DNA of 64,000 bases from Anthoceros angustus (lineage: Eukaryota; Streptophyta; Anthocerotopsida; Anthocerotales; Anthocerotaceae), in contig MU008163.1 in the NCBI GenBank assembly GCA_010909165.1, positions 186,001 to 250,000 of the forward strand, given 5' to 3'. The notes under the pieces are model-generated. The model made no database searches. It was not told the DNA's origin and saw only the letters and a program-made list of their open reading frames with translations. Of this stretch, positions 20,996-30,571 are shown piece by piece. Numbering within the stretch: position 1 is the stretch's first letter; each line of letters starts with the position of its first letter. The translations under genes and the position numbers were made by a program.

Positions 20996-23901
20996 CTCCT
21001 TGTCCATTACATTAACTCCGCCATCTCGCTCAGACGGTCGGGCAACCGGCGGTGCGGGCTTCACCAGCCCTCCATCTCCCGCCTCCTGCTCCATCGCCTT
21101 GCGCTCCGTCCGCCAGGCGGGCGCTCTATTTCGTCGCGTTCGACCATATCCTACCATTCCTCTCACGATAGTTTGAGTCAGCCCAAAGTCTCCTTGCGGT
21201 CCTCCATCTCCGCCGCCGCCCACCTCCCGAGCCGAGTCCGAGATCCTCCACCTCCTTGTAGCTTCTTGGCCTGGTTGGTCCGCTGCTCCGCCACCTCCCG
21301 CCCATCTTCGTGAGGCGCCCATCTCCGTCAAGTCCCGGATTCTCCCATTGAGAATTCCTTGTCGCCCGACGCCTTGAGTTGTAACCCAAGGTGTCCCACT
21401 GCCTCCAACTCCCGCCGCCTCCTTCTACTCTTGCAACAAGCCTGAGGTCCCGATTTCGGCCGGCTCCAAGAGCCGCCTTTGTCCGTGTTGTTCGCGGCCA
21501 CCGCTGCCTCGATTGGCTGGCTCTCGGCCGCCTCCTCCACCGGCCCGATCACGATAGTGATCGCGATCGGCCGTGGCCTCCGCCTCCTTGGCCACCTTCA
21601 CCGAGCCTCCGCCTTGCCCGCCTCCTCCGCCTCCTTGGTCCGCTGCTCCGCCACCTTGCCCGCCTCCTGGGCTCCTCCAACTCTCCGCTTCTGCTGCGCT
21701 CGCCCCTGCACTGCGAGGTCCTCCGCCTTGCCCGCCTCCTGGGCCTCCTTGATGCCTTGTTCCTCCGGTGAAGGAATTTGGTCCGGCCCTTGCGGATGGA
21801 CCAGACCTCCTCGCCTCCCGGGCTTTCCTCCTCAATCCGGAGAGCTTCGCCTTCCTTCGCCTCCCGGCTCCTCCAACCGCCTCCCGGAGGAGTACCATGC
21901 GCCCGGTGGCTTCTACCTCCACAGGTCTTCTCGGCCATCCCGAGACCCCGAATCTAGTCCATGGCGGCAGGACCGCCGTGTTTCTTCCACGGCGGCTGAG
22001 TGAGGCTCCCACAAAGTCCGTGGCGGGCGGCATCTCACGGTCCGCCAAGGACCTCCATACTGTCCGAGTAAGTCCGACTGGGTTCTCGGACCTAATCAGA
22101 CCCTTAGGTCCCGAGCCGAGTCCGCTTGGCTTTCGGCCTCCTCCGCCTCCTTGGCCCTTTGGCGCGAGCTCCTTCTCCGCCTTTTCCTCCTGGGCCTTGA
22201 GGAGGTGAGGGAGTCCGGAGCAAGCCTTTTGCCCTTCGGTCGGCAGCAGGACCCGGCTCGGGTTGCAGTGTCCTCCGCCTCCTCCGCCTCCTTCGCCTTC
22301 CTTCGCCTTCCTCCGCCTCCTTGGTCCTCCCGAGCCGAGTCCGAGATCCTCCACCGGCCGGGGTGCAGCGTTGGTAGCCGTGGGTCTTGCGTCTCTTGGC
22401 TCCCTCACAGTCGGAGGCTCCTCGGCGGAGTGGTGGCGTGGGGCTGCTGGGTCGGGGCAGCTTCTGCTGGGTGCTGGTTGGGGCAAGGAGGGAGGCGGAA
22501 TTTCTTCCCATACTTCCACAGGTGGTGAGGGGTCCGTTCAGGCGTATGGGTCAGGAATCCTCGATCGTCCTCCTCCCGAGTCCGCTTGGCTTTCGACGAT
22601 CGGCCTCCTCCGCCTTGCCCGCCTCCACTTCCGGCAGGCCTCCTTGGTCCTCCCGCCTCGGAGCTGTGGCCTCCGCCTCCTTCCTTGAGGAGCTCGAAAT
22701 GCCCCCATACATGGATCGGTATGGGGCGGCCCAGAATGGCGAGGCTTCTCGGTCACAGGCTTGCGAGCCTCTGGCTAAAGCAGGCGAAGATAATCCTTCC
22801 CGGTCGCCCTCTTCCCCCTGCGGTAGCGTGCGGGAATACCAGCATTATCACCAAGGTGATCCACCTTGGTGAGTAGGTTCCAGTGACAATGATCCGGCCA
22901 CCGCCTTACTCGGTCAGGTCGGATATCGACCAACCGTTGGTGGTCGTTGCGTCGAGCCTCGGCATCGGCTGCGTGGCGGCCCTATCTTCCCTTCGCCTTG
23001 AGGGGCTCGGCACCCTCCCTCTTCCTCCTTTGGGCGGTTGTAGGCCGCCCTCGGGACCTCAAGGTCCATCGCCTTGGTCCTCCCGAGGTTCTTGACCGCA
23101 CCTCCTTATTGACCGCCGGCATCTTGGGCGAACTCCGGACAGTGACATCAAATGTCGGACCATGGAACACATCCAAATGCCACTCCTGCCAATTCTCTCA
23201 CCTTCCGGGAGGCCCAAAGTCCGGATAGCCGGTCACAATGTTGCGCCCACAAGGTTCCATGGCTCCCAAACTTCCCGCGGGCTTTTTGGGTGCCATCGCC
23301 TTCTCCTCCTTGGTTCTGTAGCAGCTTGTGGGAGGCTAGCACGTTGCGCCTTCTTGGCGCGTTCGGCTCCGACCTCAACGTGAGCCGCCAAGACGCCCGA
23401 GTGTCCCACGAGATACCGAGGCGGTTGCGGGGCGCGAGATTGTCTCGGTGCCGTGGAGTTGACGCTCGCCGGAGTAATGGGCGGGCGCCTCTTCCTGTCC
23501 GTGGCAGTGCATGGCGCCGACCTTACGCCCGCTTACTCGCCTTACGCGCGTACTACGGCCTTCGCGCCGCGGCGTGAATACTGCTATAACCTACAGCAGG
23601 TCAGTCTGGCGGTGCATGCCGTTCTCCACTCGAGTTGCCCGTGGCGTCGCTGGTCGTCCCACGGCTCAACTCTAAGTTACTTTCCAGGCGTACTTATCAC
23701 CTGGTCAGGTGGGTCCGGACTTATCCGTTACTTGGCCTACCATAGTAGGTCTGGCGTTCCTCACTCGGTCGGGAGTATACTCAGTGCCGTCGGTGCTACC
23801 CATGCTTATTTCCCTTTTCGCCTCATTTTATCCTTTACTCCTACAAAAAAAAACAAAACCCTACCTATTTTCTAACCCCCCAGGGAAGTCCGTAGTCCAC
23901 A

Positions 23902-24000
23902 AGGGCGCTGGCATGCCGGCGCCCTCCCTACCCTTACTTCTTGTTAAAGCCTCCTTTCCAACATGAGGAATGGAGAGGGCGCCGGCATTCCGACGCCCTC
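23902..24000 (+). repeat. Palindromic tandem repeat, right copy and partial third unit
   Basis: A full unit begins AGGGCGCTGGCATGCCGGCG with one mismatch to the palindrome. A partial third palindrome follows at about 23977-24000 (AGGGCGCCGGCATTCCGACG). Together with 19313-19393 this is a repeat of about 77 bp per unit. Confidence 0.8.
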
Positions 24001-24036
24001 TCCCCTCCTACTTGGTGTAGTAAAGAAGAGATATAC

Positions 24037-24330
24037 CTTCCCGTCGAATGTTGTTTGAAACCTTGCAATGACATCGTCCGAAGAGTGCATAGGGTATTCC
24101 TGCCACCATGTCGAAAGAGTCGCATCCTAAATGCTTTGCCATAGCCACTTGTATGACATGAAGTTTCTTCCGCAGAGTCACCTCCTTCGACATACCATTG
24201 AGGTTAAGTAAACTAGTCAAAACCTTTTCCGTGACACTGATGAGCATTTTTTGGCCAGTCTCACCTGGTGGAGCAACTTGGTGACATTTCACTAGGGAAG
24301 GCAAGGTTCCAATGGATGGAAGCCCATGTT
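24037..24330 (-). pseudogene. Methyltransferase-like gene, upstream exon
   Basis: Open minus-strand exon ending at the intron donor GAAG|GTATAT. It reads LPSLVKCHQVAPPGETGQKM, later VTLRKKLHVIQVAMAKHLGC and GIPYALFGRCHCKVSNNIRR. I do not recognise the domain; the Cys/His content (KCHQ, GRCHCK) is notable. Its phase fits the next exon if the acceptor at 19246 is used. The upstream limit is uncertain. Confidence 0.5.
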
Positions 24331-24870
24331 TACTATGGGCTTACCCTTCAGGAGATGCGAGTATTGGCAACTGACTACAACACAATGTCAGACAAAAGGA
24401 AGAAGATGAACTTTATCGAGCAAGTCAGATACCTTAGAGATGAACTGCAGATAGCAAAGCGTGATGGAGTGACAATGAGCATGAACTGGAAGTTTGGGCT
24501 GTTAGGGTTGGAAGGTGTTAGGGCTGATAGAGGATGACGAAGGTTGGGAAGATGAATAGTATAAGCAGAACAAAGTGGATAACAGGACACATATCCTATG
24601 CATTGCGAAACTGGAGGGAAAGGTATGGGAAAATGTCGACAATATCTTTTCAAAGTGGAAGGCGATGGAGCTCCCAGAACAAGCCAAACATGTTGCAGCT
24701 GGCACCAACAAGAAGAGCAAGGGCAAACGCAAAGTTGGAGCTCTAGGAGGTGAAGACGGTAGAAAGCGTTTTCGTGAAGTTGAAAGAGATGCAAGGGAAA
24801 CCATGGCGCAGTTTCCAAGAAACGCGGAGATGGGAGGGTGCGGCCGCGGTGCCCATAGCAAAGCCTGATG
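24268..24870 (+). pseudogene. Plus-strand coding remnant of unknown type
   Basis: Plus-strand frames read GKARFQWMEAHVYYGLTLQE, YNTMSDKRKKMNFIEQVRYL and, after one or two frame changes near 24530-24560, KLEGKVWENVDNIFSKWKAM and VAAGTNKKSKGKRKVGAL. The codon pattern looks coding, charged and partly helical, but I recognise no family. It lies antisense to the host gene, partly over its exon, and may be a fragment of another element or gene. Confidence 0.35.
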
Positions 24871-24889
24871 TGGAAAGAGACGCCAACGC

Positions 24890-25845
24890 CGCCACCGTCA
24901 TCCGACTACACACACAAAGCACAATGTTTATGCTTGTACTTGCCCGAGTTGATGTCGAACACATGAGCTTCATACTTAGTGAATGGGGACTGTAGATCGG
25001 GTAGTTCAGCTGTGGTTTTGCACCTTCCTCTGATGTACACACCGTGTGGCAGGTCCCCGCATAGATGACGGGGTACGATGCTGCGTCCAGGTTGCGCTTC
25101 CCTCTTCCACTCGAGCTCGTTCGGGCAACTTGAGCTCAGATATGTAAAGCTTGAGATGCACCAGGTCCCAGAACACCGCTGCCATTATTGGACTTGCAAG
25201 ACTCCCAAGATACGTCTGCCAAGGCCTGGACGTCGTTGTAGGAGTGCGCCAGTCCCAAGGCGCCGAGATCTGCACTTCGTGTTTCTGGTTCCCAACATGC
25301 CATCGCAGTCTGTGATATTTCTCCCTGGCATCCGCGACGTCTTGGTCATCAGCCTCTTCCTGGTGATCAGCCCCTTCGTGGCCCTCAGCGCTGCAGCCCT
25401 CATTACTAATTCGCACTCTCTTGGAATTCCACGCATTCGTCACCTGCTTCCGCGTCGCGTTCGCCTCCAAATTTCGCACCAGCATCCGCGTCTGGTTCGC
25501 CTCGAAATGTCTCACCGCCCTTTGCAAATCCTCCATTGTGGGCGGGGCTGGCGAACCTCTCTCTCTCTTGAGCTTCATGATAGCGTCCACTACGTCCTCC
25601 ACCGTAAAGAAATATGACTTCTGGAAATCATCGACTTTGACGAATCGCCAAGGTAACTGAGGAGTAGTACTACTGGTGTCTGTGCTGTCCTCCTGTGTGC
25701 TAGCATGTGAGGATGCGTCAAGAAAATAGCCCTTTCGGATGAAGAAATCCAACCAGTCATCCACCCATCGCTTGAGGATGCTGACTTCGGGAACAACCTG
25801 GCGAGCAGGTCTGCGAGCAACGTTCACTTGGCCGCTAGCCATCAA
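24890..25845 (-). pseudogene. Probable upstream exons of the methyltransferase-like gene
   Basis: Minus strand. From 25845 the frame reads EVSILKRWVDDWLDFFIRKG, later LPWRFVKVDDFQKSYFFTVE and IMKLKRERGSPAPPTMEDLQ, then a Gln/Asp/Glu-rich part. In another frame after about 25140 it continues CPNELEWKREAQPGRSIVPR, HLCGDLPHGVYIRGRCKTTA and HVFDINSGKYKHKHCALCV near 24915. The last stretch has Cys/His spacing suggestive of metal binding. The change of frame near 25150 could be an unseen intron or a frameshift. Linkage to the downstream exons rests on strand and proximity. Confidence 0.4.
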
Positions 25846-26070
25846 ACTTTAGACAACCTGCAGAATACTGGCAAGAGTCCGAAGTTGCACAATCCAAGCC
25901 TCGAGATCCTGGAAGAGTGGCCTAGGGCTACGGGCTCACAGCCCTGCTGCTGGCCCGTGGCCTAAGGTTGCGAAATCCTGCGCATGCTAGGGGCAACAGA
26001 TTATGGGGAAGAGAACAGACTATGGATCGCTGGCAACTATAAGAGCAACAAGAAGAGAACAGACTACGGA

Positions 26071-26400
26071 TTACTGGAAACTACATGAGCAAGCATGTCG
26101 TGCGACGTGTACATTTTGAATTTTTGTCAAGCTTCTCAACTTGGGACGAACGGCAAAAGATGTCCAGCCTGCGTTCTTGAAAGCAAAACGAATTGAGAGG
26201 GCAGCCCTGCAGCCATCGCAAAACGCGCCTTGTGAGGACACATCCTGTCCTATACAAAGTAATCGTCGCACCTTTTGGCTCGTCAAAGAGAACCGCAGTG
26301 CCTGTAGGTCCATCCCAGACCTGGAGAGGAAGAAGAACCTGGATGAGCTGGCGGTAGCCTTGGCCCCCTCCACTTTCTATTACTCTAAGGCCTAACACAT
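26071..26400 (-). pseudogene. Possible first exons of the same minus-strand gene
   Basis: Two overlapping minus-strand frames look partly coding: LIQVLLPLQVWDGPTGTAVL, and, shifted, RRLLCIGQDVSSQGAFCDGC with FCDGC...IRFAFKNAGWTSFAV. I recognise no domain. The strand agrees with the methyltransferase-like gene and the region lies upstream of it. Low certainty. Confidence 0.3.
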
Positions 26401-27067
26401 TCTTTGGGTCTTATGAAAGGCGGCAAGCTCTCTACCATCGGAGGAAACGAGCCACAACGTACATAGCAACTGACTTTCCTCAAAAGTACCCCGCTCTGGC
26501 TGGTGCACTGTACAGCAGTGGTGCACAGCCAGCTGCAAATGCCAAAAGAGCTGGATGAGCCAGAAGGAAGGGCTGTGCACACCAAAGAGAGGCTGCCGAG
26601 TAGGGGCTTGTTTGGTAAGAGGCTTCACACGCATCCGATCCATTAACTGTGCTTCTCAGGGCTGTGACAGAAAGAAAGCAAGAGAGAAAGACGCTGCACG
26701 CTTAAAAATTCTCTATGACGTCATTTCAGAAGAAGGCAAAACCATCCTATTGAGCTTGATGTTGAGTGACAGGGATGCGAAACCAAACATGGACTGCAAG
26801 AATCAGACATCGCTGCAGCACAAACCTGTGAGTAAACCTTCAATCCCCGGAGCTCTTCTCGATACTTCAGTACTGGCAATGTGAGTTTTGCAATACCGGG
26901 TCTTCTTATGACCCAGTTACAAACGGACGTAGACACAGCTTGATAGTCCAGAGCAAATGTTCTGCAGACGCTGATAGCAGCAATTTGTATGCCCGTTATC
27001 CCTTGAGCTGCTTCCTTGGACGTGGAGACCAGGATAGCTTGGGACGAAACACTAACCCTAATATATT
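26401..27067. other. No gene recognised
   Basis: A plus-strand frame at 26555-26884 contains KKAREKDAARLKILYDVISE but has no family I can name. Nothing else is supported. Confidence 0.3.
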
Positions 27068-27078
27068 ATCCCATATCG
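27068..27078 (+). promoter_or_regulatory. Upstream sequence element of the U2 gene
   Basis: ATCCCATATCG closely matches the plant snRNA upstream sequence element (consensus RTCCCACATCG). It lies about 61-71 bp before the RNA start, the expected position. Confidence 0.85.
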
Positions 27079-27107
27079 TTTGAGGAACAGACCGTGATGC
27101 CTGTGTG

Positions 27108-27116
27108 ATATTTAAA
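27108..27116 (+). promoter_or_regulatory. TATA-like box of the U2 gene
   Basis: ATATTTAAA lies about 23-31 bp before the RNA start. The gap to the upstream element (29 bp between them) is closer to the RNA polymerase II class of plant snRNA promoters than to the shorter polymerase III spacing, in keeping with U2. Confidence 0.75.
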
Positions 27117-27138
27117 CGCTGACGTGCCATGGGAAGGC

Positions 27139-27335
27139 ATACCTTTCTCGGCCTTTTGGCTAAGATCAAGTGTAGTATCTGTTCTTATCAGTTTAATATC
27201 TGATACGTGGGTCATCGACCCACAATGATATTAATCTAATTTCTTTCCGGGGGAGGAGCCTGATGTGGTAGCTTGCTACCACGGTTCCTCGAGCGTCGCT
27301 TTGGTATTGCACTGCTTCCATTGCCTGGCGCACCC
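27139..27335 (+). ncRNA. U2: U2 spliceosomal snRNA
   Basis: U2 pairs with the intron branch site in the spliceosome. The 5' part ATACCTTTCTCGGCCTTTTG at 27139 and the next 60 bases agree with the highly conserved U2 start, including the branch-site recognition segment GTGTAGTATCTG. The stem-loop IIa GGGTCATCGACCC is intact, then ATATTAATCTAATTTCTTT resembles the Sm-site region, followed by two 3' stem-loops. The 3' end near 27335 is estimated from usual length (about 196 nt). Promoter elements upstream are intact, so it may be expressed. Confidence 0.95.
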
Positions 27336-27356
27336 CACCCTCCCAAATCAAAATCA

Positions 27357-27363
27357 AGTCGGA
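27357..27363 (+). terminator. Possible snRNA 3'-end box
   Basis: AGTCGGA, preceded by CAAAATCA, resembles the plant snRNA 3' box CA(N)3-10AGTNNAA with one mismatch, about 20 bp past the estimated RNA end. Confidence 0.4.
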
Positions 27364-27396
27364 TGTCGAGCGGGAGGTCGTGGGCTCCCGGAGTGA

Positions 27397-27434
27397 GTCT
27401 ACACGGAGGACCTCAACCCTAAGTCCGTGTAGAC
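27397..27434. repeat. 11-bp perfect inverted repeat
   Basis: GTCTACACGGA at 27397-27407 is repeated inverted as TCCGTGTAGAC at 27424-27434 with a 16-base loop. It lies about 60 bp after the U2 gene; a role is unknown. Confidence 0.8.
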
Positions 27435-28027
27435 CCTACGTGAGTTTAGAATTTGCTACCTGAAAGAGTACACAAATGTTTCGTTTCGGAGTGCTCACTT
27501 GTCAAGGCTCAAAGCAGGCAAGAAGAGGCAACCTTCTTGCCTGCAGGCTTTAATTTCTTTGGCTGGAGTATTGACACATTTAATTTCTTTGGCTGGAGTA
27601 TTGACACATTTATCACAAAGTTTACTCCTGTTTAGCATGTCCTTGCAATTATATGAAGAAGTCCTTGCATCAGCCAAGGGGGGTGCCATTGCCAAGGTTG
27701 TTGGAGCTTGGAACCTCTGATCCGATTGTCCTGATTATAGCTAGCCACTTCACCATCACCACTTGAAAATAAAATACCTGGGCAAGCTTCTCGTCTTCTG
27801 TGCAGAATCACATTGTTCCTCATCAGACTAGAATTTTAAGCAAACCTGTCCTGTCCGAAATGACACATCCTGTCAGGGATTCCAGATATGGCGACATGAC
27901 AACAAGTGGAACACACAACAACACCCTCCTGGCCCTTGCTGTGGTGGTCACCGGTCATCAGAAGTTGCCCCCATCTGCTATTGTCAAGCTATGTCCAGCC
28001 TCGATCACCACCACCGGTCCTTTTATG
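27435..28027. other. No gene recognised; one 30-bp tandem repeat
   Basis: Two exact copies of a 30-bp unit beginning TAATTTCTTTGGCTGG lie at 27551-27580 and 27581-27610. Short frames here have no known motif. Confidence 0.5.
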
Positions 28028-28616
28028 CAACAAAGAAATGTCATGAGGTGAGCAAGATGACCCACAACTTGTAATCCTCGCCCATTCGTTCCTCCGTTGA
28101 GGCCGTAAAGCTGCTTCAAATCCGGAGGTTCCTACATCATGGAATGTGCTGCATCCACCTTTCCAATGAAATCCACATAGCTCTGGCGAAGGGGCATCGA
28201 AAAAATACATGCTCACTTTTGTGCTCTTTTGTCCTTCTCGTGCAGAGGGCAAAATGGGATCCTTGTTGCCTAATAACCCGCTCCACCCGGAGTTAGGCAT
28301 ACGGCTGATTTTCCAGATCAGAATCGGTTTCTCAATCACACCCTTGCTATGCAACAGGACGGGTCCATGTACGTTGGGATCACTTTTGTTCTCCTCAGTG
28401 TATGAGCCTTGGCAGGGGAGAAAACCAAGGCCAGGAATGGAAAGGAAAGGAAGAAGCGACGGGCCGGGGTCGGGGCCAGGCAGTGAACCGTGTGGGTCCC
28501 GTGTACGATAGTAAAGGAAAAGCGCAATTGTATTGAAGTCACGCTTAGGATCACAAGTGTTTGGGGACTTGCACTTTGTATCTGTGGTGAGAGGCGCTTC
28601 CTTCCAAAGAGCAAAA
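28028..28616 (-). pseudogene. Unrecognised host gene, block A, downstream part
   Basis: Minus strand, open from the Copia-3 border leftwards. It reads FALWKEAPLTTDTKCKSPNT, DFNTIALFLYYRTRDPHGS, LHSKGVIEKPILIWKIS, then STKVSMYFFDAPSPELCGFH and WKGGCSTFHDVGTSGFEAAL. The block B copy is very similar. I recognise no family. The join to the upstream part at 35268 restores a continuous frame (SWLAHF + ALWKEA), so Copia-3 landed in the coding region. It is a pseudogene because of the insertion. Confidence 0.6.
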
Positions 28617-28801
28617 TGAGTGGCGAGGAAAAGAGAGTAATTTATTGGTGAACAAGATGAGCTTAAGCACAATCAAGCGCGTGTAGTTGCAATCGTCGAA
28701 CTGCTTTTGCTACTGTCTGCTACCATCAACTATCAGGAGCCCGATCTAATCAAACTCAACCGCGCCCTGCCGATCCATGAGCGCCCGCCACTGCTCCAAC
28801 A
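28617..28801 (-). repeat. Copia-3 A, 3' LTR
   Basis: Pairs with 35058-35267. On the minus strand it begins TGTTGGAGCAG after the purine tract GAGGCGAGGGAG. Confidence 0.8.
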
Positions 28802-28899
28802 CTCCCTCGCCTCAAGATCCGCCTGTCTTCATCTTGAAACCACAGTCTGCCCAATGCGCGCACTGGTTGTGGAGCCTATTGTCCAAGACTCGAGCCGAG

Positions 28900-29285
28900 G
28901 AGAAATGCCGGAGTTGCACTCCCTCAATCAAATTGAGGAAGCTGACGCCTTCCTCCCAAGTAGGCGTCCTTATCAGGAGTCCGGCGTCGACAACGCATTT
29001 CGCAGGGCTTGGGAAGACCTTGGTGAGGAGGTCGGAGATGTTGTCGCCGTATTCATATTCCGCCAGAACTCGCTGCTTGCCACCACCGCCAATGAAGTGA
29101 TGTCAATTCCACGTGCTTTGTTCTCGCATGAAGGATCGGATTGTGAGTCATGGCAATCGCCGATTAATTGTCACATAGCGTTTGGTTGGTTCTCAATCGA
29201 TCCTCGCTGATGTCTCGCAGAATTGCCCGATCCACAATATTTTCGCTTTAGTGATGTGGCAAGATACCGCCTGCTTGTGGAGTGC
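28900..29285 (-). pseudogene. Copia-3 A RNase H, distal part
   Basis: Minus strand: ITKAKILWIGQFCETSARID, then HARTKH-like sequence in broken frame, then NISDLLTKVFPSPAKCVVDA. It corresponds to the remnant at 10985-11300. The upstream half of the domain lies beyond the 1.3-kb insert. Confidence 0.75.
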
Positions 29286-30571
29286 CAAACCGGCGTCCGT
29301 ACTTTTGGCTTGTTTTGCTTTTTTTTCGGTCATATCGTAAGAGGATAGGAGAGTTAGCCAATAAGGCCATTTTTCGCCACATTGCACTTACAACAATCCC
29401 TGCACTGGTCCGTTGGAGGACGGTGGTCCGTGGCGGCAGGTCCGGACGAGTGTCCGCCCGGGCGAGGTCTGACGAGTGGTCTGGCCTCATGAGGTCCGGC
29501 GGAGGGTCCGCCTCGCGAGGTCCGGACGGAGTGGTCCATCCGCGAGGTCCGACGGAGTGGTCCATCCGGCGAGGTCCGGCGGAGTGGTCCGCTCCTGAGA
29601 GGTCCGGCGGAGTGGTCTGGGCCAAGTCCGACCGAGTGGTCTCGCCGGGTGGTTTAGTTTGCGGGCACTGCATGGATCTACTGCTTATGGGAAGCGGCTG
29701 GTGCAAGAAGTCCGGCGCAGTTGATGAGCTACATGCCATACTACGAGCATGGTTACATAGCAGGGTTAGGATACATACATAGGCGTTAGGTTAGGGGTAT
29801 GGGAGTATAGGAAGGCTCAAGGCCCAAGACAGACTATCCCGGCACCATCTACTCTTCAGTGCCTTGCCTTCGTGCTCGGGAGGAGCGGAGTGAGTTCCCG
29901 GCCACCGCAAGGTGATTAATTGGTGGTAGAGGATGTTAGAGCTGTGACGCAGCCCGCCAACACGCTGATGGGTGCACTGGACCGACCAGCCTGGAGGTGC
30001 TCGCGGTGAATTCCGTGACCAACCTTGAGGCTGAACGAGGATGGAGCGGTGTCGGTCACCTCCAGGCGTGAAGCGGTCGGAGGGATTAGGGGCGCTTAGG
30101 TGTCTCCGGCCGGCGAAGCCATCCTTGGAGGCTGAACTGTGGGGTTGCAGCCGCAGCTACTCCGCAGAACGCGTGAAGGCGGGGCAAGGGCCCGGTGTGA
30201 ATACATCGCGTGTTGGTTGTGGACTACCACCGGTGATGGACAAGCAAGAGAGGAGGGTCGCGTGAGGCGGTGGAGTTGGTGGCGACAGAGTTGAGGAGCA
30301 AGGAGTAGAGACCGACATGGAGGAATGCGCCGCTAAACCTGCTCCGGCACTGAGAAACCCGGCGGTTTGTGTGGAAGGTCCGGTGGTGCTCGTCCGACGA
30401 ATGTGAGGGGCACACCTTTTAGGGTTGTGGAGCCGACCCAACCTCGGCGAAGTCCGCTCGTGATACATGAGACCTCAGTGCATTAAGCACGGTGACCATT
30501 CCCCTCGTGGAACGAACTCCTTACTACAACGATACGGGATTGTGCGCCCGGCTGGCCGAAAGTCGCCATGT
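29286..30571. mobile_element. 1.3-kb GC-rich insert in Copia-3 RNase H (block A)
   Basis: The RNase H reading is interrupted between GTGGAGTGC (29285) and TGCTCGATG (30572), judged against the uninterrupted remnant at 11.3 kb. The insert holds a minisatellite of GTCCGGCGGAGTGGTCC type at about 29430-29650. Its right end (about 30490-30571) is the reverse complement of the terminal 80 bp of the 4.5-kb element at 19394-19475. It may be a deletion derivative of that family. Clear terminal repeats are not seen. Confidence 0.55.
29430..29650 (+). repeat. 27-bp minisatellite, block A
   Basis: Repeats of GTGGTCCATCCGGCGAGGTC followed by CGGCGGA, about 27 bp each, several with deletions. The unit length is a multiple of three, so long chance frames such as SGEVRRSGP repeats appear. 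Confidence 0.8.

Larger units (their letters stand above)
19394..23901 (-). mobile_element. 4.5-kb GC-rich element, copy 1, without visible LTRs
   Basis: The element starts TGTGGCGCGAC and ends GTAGTCCACA on the plus strand, with a perfect 5-bp duplication AGGGC at 19389-19393 and 23902-23906. I find no direct terminal repeats, so it is not a standard LTR element. Only the outer TGTGG/CCACA is inverted. A related copy in opposite orientation lies at 47056-47150 plus 58953-64000, and the coding sense is minus here. Conserved segments include EPWNLVERNIVTRAIRTLGS-like and WHLDVFHGP (about 23150-23280) and PYAERTPHHLWKYGK (about 22500-22550; these wordings are clearest in copy 2). A Glu/Ala/Lys-rich, coiled-coil-like region follows (about 21550-21800), then VEEAIRQVDSDFAYYHTEL (about 20715-20770). 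It may be a gag-only or non-autonomous element; the class is unknown. Confidence 0.7.
19250..24036 (-). other. Intron of the methyltransferase-like gene, swollen by insertions
   Basis: The donor is GAAG|GTATAT at 24036 and the acceptor is TGTGTGCAG or GCAAG near 19250-19246. The intron holds a short tandem palindromic repeat and the 4.5-kb GC-rich element. Without the element it would be about 280 bp, in line with other introns in the window. Confidence 0.6.

Noticed and set aside
21425-22519. A 364-codon minus-strand frame in the GC-rich element taken as one protein
   Set aside because: It is very Gly/Arg/Pro-rich. The comparison with copy 2 suggests that the real frame changes within it, with the Glu/Ala/Lys-rich reading the likelier coding one in parts.
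19394-23901. Ginger-type DNA transposon, based on TGTGG ends
   Set aside because: The ends share only five inverted bases, the duplication is five rather than four bases, and no transposase is visible.
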